From Romanomermis culicivorax (taxonomy: Eukaryota > Nematoda > Enoplea > Mermithida > Mermithidae), in assembly GCA_963922205.1 (NCBI GenBank), contig CAWUHX010000007.1, forward strand, positions 310,001-374,000: a DNA stretch of 64,000 nt, given 5' to 3'. The notes below the pieces were generated by a model. That model was given only the letters and a program-made list of their open reading frames with translations, did no database searches and was not told where the DNA came from. Positions within the stretch are counted from its first letter, which is position 1, and each line of letters opens with the position of its first letter. The position numbers and the translations under genes were made by a program. Below, in pieces: positions 10,500-20,970 of this stretch.

Positions 10500-12900
10500 T
10501 GTGGTCTAACTACAGATTAATAAACCTAGTGTCCTACTGTTTGACAACATAATTCATTTTTGCTATATGTATCTCCTGCAATTCATTGAAACATTATTTG
10601 TACGGGTTAGAAATGTTTATTTGGAAAGTTTGAAAAATAATTTTGAAAAGGAATATTCTGTAAAACGATTGAACAACAACTGTGACATCATCCCAAATAA
10701 CATCTATAAGCTGTTGAACATCTGATAGAACAGTAGTTAAGCCATTTCCTGCTTTGTTGTGGGATCAAAATGGGATTCATACGGAATCATTGTTCAGTAT
10801 GTTCAATTACATAATGTAGTCTCGTTTGCAGGTGTATATAAAGAAGAGAAAAGCATTGAAACATCATGCCGACGGGTCGATAGAGAATAAATGTATGTCA
10901 TCTGGATCCATATAATTGTCGTGATCTGGATTTCACCTCACTGATGTAGTAGTTTGGATCAAATCAAAATACAGTTTTAACAAAACAGTAGTCAACGGAA
11001 GGAAGAGCATTTGGTTGCTCAATAAATTGTGGTCTAACATCAGATCAATACGGCTGTTCTACTGTCTTGCCATTATTTCCGATGAGGACTATATGTATCC
11101 ACTGGACTTGAGTGAAACATTATATCTACAGGTTGGAACAAAAATGTAGCATGTGTTTTTGGTTTGTAGTATGATGGGTCTGATCCGACATTGTAGTGTG
11201 ATCAGTATGATCCGGCATTCACATAACACAATGGTTTGAAATGGAAAAAAATTTTAAAAGAAGAAAAAAGAGAAAAGAAAGGTAATTTGGACCAGTGAAC
11301 TTGCCTTTGGCTGTTGGGCCTTACAAGCCGCTTACAGTTTTTCATTCAGAGTGGTCTAATGGCAGATAAATAGAATGGTCTGATTACCTTTTTAGCATTC
11401 GTGTTGACAACATAATATATCCACTTGATTTAAGTGAAACATTATTTCTACGGGTTGGAATCAAAGGTTAGCATGAGTATTTTGTTTGTAGTGTGATCCG
11501 TCTTATCCGACATTGTAGTGTGATCCGTCTTATTCGGAATATGGTTTGAAATGGAAAAAAATTACATATACAACATAACACAATTGTTAGAAATGGAAAA
11601 AAAGTTTCAAAAGAGAAAAGAAGAAAAGATATTTACGGGTTGGAATATATTTACGGGTTGGAATAAAAGTTTAGCATGAGTATTTGGTTTGTAGTGTGAT
11701 CCGTCTTATCACAATAGGTTGCAATGCAAAGAATAGGTTGCAATGCAAAAAATAGGTTGCAATGCAACAAATTTTAAAAAACAGTAGTCGGACCTGCTTT
11801 TCGTTTTTTGCCCTTAGCATTTGAAACCTGCTTTCCACTTTTCGATGAGGAATAGTGGTTTAACGACAGATTAACAGAGCCCGACCTACTGTTGGTTGTA
11901 TTATTCACATTTGTTACATGAATCTGCTTCATTTGAATGGAACATTATTTCTACGGGTTGAAAAAACTATTTAGCCTGTGTTTATAGTTTGTAGTGTGTA
12001 GATAGCTGTCAATGTTAAAAAAAGCTTTAAATGATGAAAAAATCAAAAATAGTAGTCCAGCCCTGTAACTTCATAATTTGCCACTTGATAATTGGCGTGG
12101 TTTAACTGCAGAATAACAGAATTCATAATTTCTTATTTGATAATAGGCGTGGTTTAACTGCAGATTAACAAGTCCAGGGTTGTCCTACTGTTCGACAACA
12201 ATATTCGTTTTCGGTATATCTATTTGCTGCATTTGAATGGAACATTATTTCCACGGGTTACAAAAACTGTTTAGCATGTCTTTTTAGTTTGTAGTGTGTA
12301 GATGGTTGTGAATGTTGTATAAAAAAAGGTTTAAAGGAATTTTAAAGAAAACAGTAGTCCACCCAAACTCGAAAATCTGTGCTTTGATAATAGGTGTGGT
12401 TTAACTGCAGAATAATAGAATTCATTATTTCTGATTTGATAATTGGTGTGGTTTAACTGCAGATTGACAGAATCGAGGGTTGTCCTACTGTTTGACAACA
12501 ATATTCGTGTTCGGTATATCTATTTGCTGCATTCGAATGGAACATTATTTCTACGGGTTGGAAGAATTATTTATCATGTGCCTCTCAGTTATAGTGTGAT
12601 CTGCATGATCTGATCATGGGCAAATACAAACATAAAGGCATACACGTTGTTGTATAAAACATTTCTACAGTTGAAAAAACTATTTAGCATCTGATTCGGT
12701 GTGTTCGTCGTACATTATTAGTTAGAATATCATGAATCACTGAAATACTAACATCTTCCAGTTTTATTATTTAGAAGAAATTGAAAAAATCCAATCAAGT
12801 AGACTGTGAATTATATTTGCATGTTATTATTTATATATGTAGTTTGCGTATTCCAGTTACCCCATCAACCCTACAGTTTCCCTCAGTAAATAAGAATGTG
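10500..12900 (+). repeat. left-arm repeat field, non-coding
   Basis: Degenerate units of roughly 250-310 bp share GTGGTTTAACTGCAGATTAACAG, split here only by small changes, and GGAACATTATTTCTACGGGTT (for instance near 11,940, 12,240 and 12,540). No open frame of note exists. The words CAGTAGTCC and CTACTGTT recur. It looks like amplified subterminal sequence of the MULE. Confidence 0.6.
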
Positions 12901-13049
12901 AAACTTAATTTACTTGAAAGAAAAATTGCGTTGGACTAGTATGTACAAAAACTAATACAAAAAGTCGAATACAAACAAAAACGGCACCCGGAACACCGGT
13001 AGACTAGTAACAAAAACAATAACAAAAAAAATACGGAAAAATACAAAAA

Positions 13050-16000
13050 CTAATAGAATACGTCCATTGGGACCTGTATACCCCTTTGACGGGCTTTATT
13101 GGCCAATTCATCGGCCTCCTTCCTCGCCTGTTGATTTTTACTCATTCTGGCCCATTTGACCAATAGGTCCCTCAAGCAGTGGACGAAATAATTGTAAGCC
13201 GTTTCGAGGCTCCACTGTTCTTTCGGCTTGTAACCTCATGTCGTCGTCAAATATCCGCACATAAATTCGTACACAGTGGCGATTTGTCCGTCTTCGGTTA
13301 TCAATGGAATATTTTGTTTCTTATATTCTTCATAAATTGAATAGGGCCCTTTGGTGAATTGCCCCACCATCAATCGGAAAATATCGTGGCGTAAATGTAT
13401 ATGCCACACAACAATGTGTCGCGAAAGAACTGAAATAATTGATTATGAGTTTTTGGAATACCCGGATCATATTCTTACGGATCACCTAAATTTCAGACTC
13501 AAAAATGTCGAAAAAAGTTGGCCAACTTGTTCGACATACTCAACAGGGTCAGGGGAACACGTTAAAATCAAAATTTTGAAATTTTAAAATTTTTTAAATT
13601 TTTTAAAATTTTAAAAAAAATTTTAAAATTTTTTAAAATCATCATAGAAATGTCCGCCGAAAGTGTTTCAGGACTCAGAAAGGTTAACTTTGATTTTGAA
13701 GGACCTAATAAAAAGTATCTAACAGAAAACATATCCATAAAAAGGCAAATAAATACCTTTTATGCCGTGCGATACGGCGGTAGCTGTAAATCGTTCTTGA
13801 AAATTTGTGATTTCCAAGTTCGACAAGCGATGCCCTGATTAGCATCGGACGGGTTTATGAAACAATTTCTTGTTGCTGTTAAAATTGTAAGTGCAATTTA
13901 AATCGTATAACATGTCCCAATTAATACTACTTACAGAGTCGCATTTCGTCATAATTTTTCAAATTGTTCCTAATTAAGTTGACAACATGGTCATGGAGTG
14001 TCTGTTGTACATCTGACACCACAATTTCAGCCCAACCAGCAACATAGGTGGAAATGGGAGCCATGTACACGTGGCAATGATTTTGGACCAAAATAGGCAT
14101 AATGACGTGACGAAATTCGTTTACTAGATGTTCGCGTATGCCCACGGTCAGTGCATATGGTGTAGACATCATTTCTAAACCCAGAGATATAAATGCAACT
14201 TTGAAATTAGTATATGCTTAAAATAACTCAATCTGTCCTACTTCTAACCAACACCATTTCATGTTGGTCGCCTATGCAAGGCCAAGTGGCTTCAAATGGG
14301 AGCGAAATTTCATGGCCAATGGCATCGAGTATGCAGCGATCTTTAATACACCTAAACATCAAAATTTAGTGGAATAACTGCTCTAAAATGCACTACTAAA
14401 ATACTAAAATAGTATTAAGTTTATAAACGATCAATTTTTGCCTACCATTCTACCAATTTACGCCAATGTTGTAGGCCCTCCGTGTTGATTTGATCTTTGT
14501 TAACGATGAAACACTTTCCTGCTTCCAACGATGGAAACATAGTAGCCTTGCCAACAACAATAAGCAAGCATCGAGCACGGCTGATTGCAATGTTTAAACG
14601 TTTAAAGTTTTCCAAGAATCCGATGGTCAGATATTGATTTGATCGCACGATGTCGTAGATGACAATGTCGGATTCTTGCCCCTGTGAAAAACCCTAAAGT
14701 AATGTATTGTGAGTTAAGTACTAATCATAATTTACCACCTGAAACCCGTCTACTGTTCCAATTCGAATTTTACATAGATCTTCAACGAATAATTCGCTAC
14801 GTGAGTAGCTGTGATTCGGCAAATATGTGCCATTTAAAATGGCTTTGCATGCTTCCACTACTTTTGCTCGTAGTTGTTTAACCTGTGTGCTGTACGACGT
14901 TATAATAACTATGTTGTCGCAGCGCATTTTGTGTTGTCCAATTAAGGAAGCTGCCAGATTGATACAAGCAATTGCTTCGCCTATATTTTGCAGAGATCTT
15001 GAATTATCATTGGCGGATTCTTCTTTCGCTATATGAATGCAAGCTATGGGATGGCCAGTCATCATTGTCGGAAATGATTTCGGAAGTTGCAGCATGCATT
15101 GTTCTATAAGCACAAATGTTGAAATGATAAAATTTACTAGCACTCAAATCATTTTAAACATTGTCCCTATACTGAGTCACATTGTTACCTTTCGTGGTAC
15201 AATTTTGTACCCGATTTTCGTACGTCAAACTACTGACTATGCTTCCAATTGTCGGGTGCATTCGATATTGTTGGTTCAATAGTTTGTACGGCATTTTCAT
15301 GTTGAATAACCATTCAAACAGGGTATGACTGAATCCTTTTCGTTCTGCTCCTTTGGAAGTCACACACGGCCCTAATTGGCAAGGATCGCCTAAAGGGTGA
15401 CCTGAAAGAGCGAAAATGAAAGGAAAACATAGTATTTGGAAGGAAAATATTTAACAGTTCATTACTCTTCCACTTATGTGAAGTCTTGTAACTGGAATCA
15501 AGGTGGTTGGTTCAGTATCCTGGGCTGCTTCGTCGATCAATACCAGTTTGAAAAAGCATGGTTTTAAGCAGGCATCGGCTGCTCCATTGCAAGTCGTAAA
15601 GATTATATGATATTTGCACCTGAGTAGCTGTTTTTCGTATTTGAATAGGCACGCATCTGCTTTTTTGTCTTCGTCTTTTGTGAGTGGTGTCTGGTGTCGA
15701 ACACCATACTTCATTTCGATGCATTGCCTCCAGTTTGTTTTGCTGAAGTTAAAAAGATAGAAACAAGTACAATGTTAAACAGACGGAAACAAATTATGTA
15801 TTATAAAGTTTAGAAATCTTTACCAAAATGCCAAATTTTCCGGCTGCATTGCTACGGCTCGCATTGTGTAGGGTCGAATATCATCATCCGGCTGGTAGTA
15901 CTTAGCTCGGCTGGTAAGGCACATGATGTTATTTTGAACTCGTTCTTTTTCATTGCCTGCATTTTCAACACTTTTCAAAAGTGCTCATATGATATTGTCT

Positions 16001-17882
16001 ACGGCAGTGTTTGAAGGCGCCGTTATCAAAATTTTTTGACCCTGATCAAGGGCAAATGCTCGTCTGATAATACAAGTAGCTGTGGATGTTTTTCCCCTTC
16101 CAGGCGGGCCCTGTACAAACAAGTTAAGCGTAAGGGTTGAAAGATATAAATATGTTGATATTATTACCTGTATTATCGAAATAAAATTCATTTCTGAAAG
16201 GCGAACGGCCTCTTGTTGACTCCCCTTCAGACGGCAAGAGTCAAACAGGTCGTTGCGATTTGTGCCAATATCGTAATATTGACAAGTAGCTGTTGGATCA
16301 CGATGTTTTCCACGAATCAATAGATTGCGAATTGGTTCGCTAATCTGTGGTGCCGTTTCATTGAGAGGTCGGAGCCGCATTCTGGAGGCTTTGTCAATAT
16401 GCTTATTGCCCGTCTCTTTTTCTTTTAACTTTAACCGCCACATTGCGGTGTTGGAGTCCACCATGCTCAAGTGCTTTATGGTGTTGAGGCAGTTTAGTGT
16501 TCTAAATAAACGATGATGCTCAACCAAAAAAAAAATAGAAGGTCTAGGAACCCAAAAAATGAACATGAATGCTTTATACACATATACCTTTGCATCGCCG
16601 TATCATCTCCTTTCCAAAGGATGTTGCACATTTTGCGGCCCGGTTGGCAACTTAATTCGACAAATTTTCCTAGGGCATTGGCGGCATCTTGGTCCCATTC
16701 CAGGTCTTCATCTGCATCGTCTTGATCTTCAGCATCAGTATCAAATGGTGCATGTTTCGATGCCATCCACTTTTGCAACTTGTTTATGCGAAACTTGAGG
16801 ATGTTGACGCATAAATTGGCGCTTTTGTCTAAAAACAATTGCAAGTAATAAATTTTATTAAAATTTATTCTGCTCAATTACCCACTATCGGGTACATTGA
16901 GTAGCGTTGCGTCACAATACGCATCAGTTTCGTACCACTTGCCATCACCTCCAAGCTCCAAAATTGTCAATTGAATCTTTTGATTCGGACGAATGACTAA
17001 AGATATGTGTTGGATTTGAATTGCAATTAGGTCAAAATAACATATCAACTCACAATTGGGTAGCTGTCCGCTGAAGTTTAATTTTACTGTGGGGTATGAA
17101 GGCGGATCTAGCAAGTACTCGATTGACTGAAAGTGTTTGCTGAACGCCAACAACATTTTATCATTATCGTCGGCTTGTTGATTTATCCAGTGTAAAAAAG
17201 TATCGTGATATTTGTTCGGCGAATGATACCTAAAAGCAGTTGTAAATAATCTACAACAAAAAAGGGTTTTTTTTGGTGTATTTTGCGGAAAAAACTATGT
17301 GGAACTGTAGACTGACAAGATGCGTTTTGGTTGACTTAAAAAGGTAAAATTCTCAAAATTTTCTGCCACTTCGGGCCAGATTAGGGAACAAATTACACTT
17401 CATCACTCTGATTTCAATTTATTTCCAAACATTATGTATTCGTAGCCGTATTATAAGCTTTTTTAAAATTTTGGGGAATTTTTGGGAAATTAAGAAAAGG
17501 AGTTTGGGTCTCGTTCTCAAATGGAAAAAAAATAACGGAGGACTTACGCAGCTTTCTGACATGGTTTTTCAAATTCGTCTGATTCAACTGTCCGATCCTC
17601 AAAAGCGCCGAATCCAGTTTCGTAATCAAAACTGCATTTCACATTATTATGGTTGTATGACGAAGTATTCGGCGCAATTTCTTTTATTGGTTCTCGCGGT
17701 TCATGGAATTTTTCGTAGTGTACTTCTACGGCGTCTAATTCATCGAACTCGTCCTCAACTTCGGCGTTGATCGGAGGCTACAAATAATAATACAAGTTAG
17801 AATTATTACAAATGTGTGATATTGAAAGACCACTAACTTCAAACGGCGCAGGCTCATCAATATGTGAGTGCGAATAGGACAT
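13050..17882 (-). pseudogene. UPF1-like superfamily 1 helicase, MULE cargo, carrying two in-frame TGA
   Basis: This is a multi-exon minus-strand gene. It starts with ATG at 17882 (exon 17838-17882, MSYSHSHIDEPAPFE), followed by an acidic exon (17548-17777) and an exon from 17229. Helicase motifs follow in order: a SQQEAV Q-like motif near 16,220; Walker A GPPGRGKT near 16,105; DEAA (motif II) near 15,525; QQYRMHP near 15,265; GTVDGFQ near 14,750, then GQESDIVI in the next exon; and RLNIAISRAR near 14,580. These are UPF1/SMG-2 family signatures of ATP-driven RNA/DNA helicases. A C-terminal extension (14,172-13,935 and about 13,430-13,050) has no family I know. TGA codons break the frame at 15,985-15,987 and 13,236-13,238. 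Other introns are short, and no other stop interrupts the exons I traced. It may be dead, or read through at TGA. Confidence 0.75.
13440..13655 (+). repeat. single copy of the 311-bp array unit, inverted
   Basis: The segment with ATTTCAGACTCAAAAATGTC, TTGGCCAACTTGTTCGACAT and GGGTCAGGGGAACACG is the reverse complement of the units tandemly repeated at 25,224-26,440. It ends in a TTTTAAAATT run. It sits between helicase exons, so the same repeat invaded or was amplified in both gene sets. Confidence 0.75.
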
Positions 17883-18099
17883 AGTAGTTGTCGTGAAACA
17901 GGAAACATGAATGCTTGTTCAACAATAAATAAATAAAATGAGGCCTCACGTTTATCGTTGTAAACGTGAGTAGCTGTACAACAAGTTGCACAGAGCAGTA
18001 ATTCGCTTCTTCAACAATCAACGAAAGAAATAAATCGTAAAGCTTATCCTTGTAAACGTGACTATGTGAGTAGCTGTAACACGTTTTCACAACGTAGTC

Positions 18100-19280
18100 T
18101 AAAAAAAAGTTACGTAAATCCCCATATCCCCCTCCCCGTCATAATTAATGGTTACCTATTGTTCTGACAGTTACGATAAGCTATGACACTAGCTCTCGGC
18201 TTCCCGTTTTGCACAAGCGAAGCGATGATGATGGGCTGGGCGGGCGGCGTGAGACGGCGGGGCGGAGACGGTGTTTTTAAAACACTTTTTGCGAGTAAAT
18301 CGATATACAGTAAACTATTCATCCTATTCTTTAATTTTCAGGAATCCGATACAACTTGTTTGTCATAACACAAAATGCATATGATAGTTTTATGCAGTTT
18401 CGCGTTACCATGAACCAACAATGAAAAGTTTTAGTCACTTATAATGAATGTTGGTAAAATATTTCAAAACCGAGCAGTATTTTACTACTCAACTCCTCCA
18501 TTTGCCACTATTGCAAATTTAATTGCAACAGTGCCCAGCCGTGGGGACGTGGACCCTGAGGTTATGCACGGCCATGTGCAAAACTTAAAGAACTTAAAAA
18601 AACCGTGCAAAACATGAAACAAATATATAAAGAAAAATGTACACAACCATGACTAGAAAACATAGATGGATAGAGACAGAATTAGGAAATTAAAGAATTT
18701 TTTTGGGGTTTTTTAATTTTAAATTTTTTTTTGGGTTTTTTAAATTTTTTTTTTTTTAATTTTTGTTGGTTTTAGATTTTTTTTAATGAATGTGCGTAAT
18801 ATAAACCTAACAAAATTAAAAAAGCAATAAACAAAACATTAACAAATTGGGAAAAAAGTAAAACTTAATTTGACAAAAATTAACATAAAACAAAATATAA
18901 ACATAAAGAAATAAAATAAATGTTAACAAAACTTAAAATTGAAATTAACGTGCACCAATTAAAACATTGTAACATTACATATATACAAAGCGTGGTTTCT
19001 TCCAAAACAAGTGTTAATCTTAAATGTATCGATAAATTGAAATTGTTAAAACATTCTATTTTCTATGTTACGTTTCAAATTATAAAATTATTCACTTATG
19101 TTTTGGGTTAAATTTGTACAACAGCAGTAAACTTTTGAGCATACTAACCTAAGTAGCATTTGGGAAAAACCACATCAAATACATAGTGACTAGAAGTAAA
19201 CAATGAACACATGCACACACAATCACAATAAAATGAAAAACTCACAGTACTTACGGAACACAATAACAAACATTACTCTT
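18100..19280. other. AT-rich spacer between the minus-strand MULE genes
   Basis: No coding region is convincing here. T-tracts dominate 18,690-18,790 and A-rich sequence dominates 18,800-18,920. It probably contains the helicase promoter, upstream of 17,882, where two exact GTGAGTAGCTGT motifs lie (17,966 and 18,066). Confidence 0.4.
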
Positions 19281-19288
19281 CATTAAAA

Positions 19289-20098
19289 TTAAAAATTTAA
19301 ACTAGTATTGAAGGAGGACCTACGCGGGCAAGGAACCCAACCATTAGAATTCCACCAATGTACTCTGTTATATAAACTTACCCCAATTCCTCGAATTTGG
19401 CCAATGTTTATGTCCGCATCAACATCCATGTTTTCGAATATAGGTGGCGGATCTTCTATTTCTGCAAAGCCTTGGCCGATTCCATTCATAATTACATCGT
19501 TGAACTGATCAACATTAACATGATTAAGTTCATTGATCAGTAGATTATCTGGATTTTCTTCGGGGCGTGGAGGATTTGCACCACATCTCATGTTCCGACG
19601 CCTAACCCCAATTTGTCTATTGTTGCGTCGCCAACGTTGTTGTCCTCGTCGCGCTGCACATTCATTGGAAAAAAAATTAACGTAGAGTGCATTAACTTTC
19701 AATGTATCTGCTTTATACAGCATAATTATCTTTCTGTTTACATAATTATCTTTCTTTTTAATATTTTTCAAATGATTATGATTAAAATGTGGAATCTATT
19801 TACCTCTTCGGGGTGCTCTTATTAGAATCAATGGCAAATCATCATCGTTAATTTCTGGAATCAGATTAGCCATATCAATGACACGATCTTCATTGCGGTT
19901 GAGTAGCTGTTCTCCTTGCGGGGGTGTATATTCGCATTGGTTAATTTCCGGAATCAGATTAGCCATATCAATGACACGATCTTCATTGCCGTTGAGTAGC
20001 TGTCTGGCCCGTCTACGCAAAGGACGTGGATGACGCCGGGCATTGTCCACTCTTCTTCGATGTCTTCCAATGCTTATTGATACATGAATGCGAGGCAT
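19289..20098 (-). CDS. Arg-rich MULE protein with internal duplication
   Basis: The ATG at 20098 opens an exon (19804-20098) coding for MPRIHVSISIGRHRRR and an Arg-rich stretch, then two near-identical 31-residue units around NEDRVIDMANLIPEIN. A GT donor at 19803-19802 and an AG acceptor next to 19651 join it in phase to a second exon (19382-19651), which continues RRGQQRWRRNNRQ and then becomes acidic. The end is uncertain: either the frame runs to a stop at about 19,289 or there is another splice at 19,381. Basic N-terminal and acidic C-terminal halves suggest a nucleic-acid or chromatin partner, but I recognise no family. It is transcribed divergently from the transposase. Confidence 0.5.
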
Positions 20099-20970
20099 TT
20101 CGAGTGAAAAAATGTTTGTTGAGTAATTCTTCTTTCAAGCAAGAATGATACACTATTCTATTAAGGTGCATCTTAGGGGCAAAGTCCATGTTTGTGCATA
20201 AGGGTAAACAGTCATTTCCTACTGTAATGTTTACTGGTCACTCATTCCATGTGGACAATGGACAGGAAGCAAAAATTGATTATGTGTTGCGCAATGAGGA
20301 ATGTTACGAATCTTGGGTTGGATTGATAGGTTACGTATAGAATTGTACATAGGAAAACAATTTTGCAAGCTTGTGTTGTACCAGGAGAAAAATCTGGGCC
20401 TGAAAACATAAAGAAGATAAAATGTGCATATATTGTTTATGTGAATTAAATATTGTGACTGTTAGATACAATTGTGTTCATGTTTGTACACATATTACAT
20501 TTCAAATTGCAGGTAGCTGTTTACTGTAACATTGTTATTCGTGCCTCATTTCTTTATCGCGCAACGCAACGCAGATAAATATTTTTGCCTGAGTCTTGCG
20601 TTTCAAAGAAACAATGAATGACGCCTAAAAGTAAGATTGACAACTAATATTACTTTTTGTGTTAGCCTAACGTATTGAGTAATTTTAGTTATTTATTTTT
20701 CGTATTTTTTGCTTTAGCAAACGACGAATGAAATTGTATTTTTTCGCAATTACCTAATTGGATCCACAGCTACTCACCGTCTACGGTAGAAAATAAAAAT
20801 TCAATGATTTACCACTTTTACATCAGCTACTCACACGTCACCAAATAATTCTTTGCCGATATAGACCACGACGTAGCATTTCGATTCGAATTTTTAGTAA
20901 ATTCGCCGTCAGCTACTCACAAAGTCAAAAATAATTGACATTCACAAAGTCGCTTACAGCTACTCAACTA
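20099..20970. promoter_or_regulatory. divergent intergenic region and motif switch point
   Basis: This 872-bp stretch lies between the ATGs of the minus-strand Arg-rich gene (20098) and the plus-strand transposase gene (20971), so both promoters should be here. The ACAGCTAC-type motif points left at 20,511-20,520. It points right at 20,766, 20,823, 20,909 and 20,956, four copies within 202 bp in the presumed 5' leader of the transposase. No TATA box is convincing. Confidence 0.55.

Noticed and set aside
13351-13838. Plus-strand frames of 78 and 62 codons
   Set aside because: They lie opposite the helicase C-terminal exon and within the 311-bp repeat unit. They have no motif.
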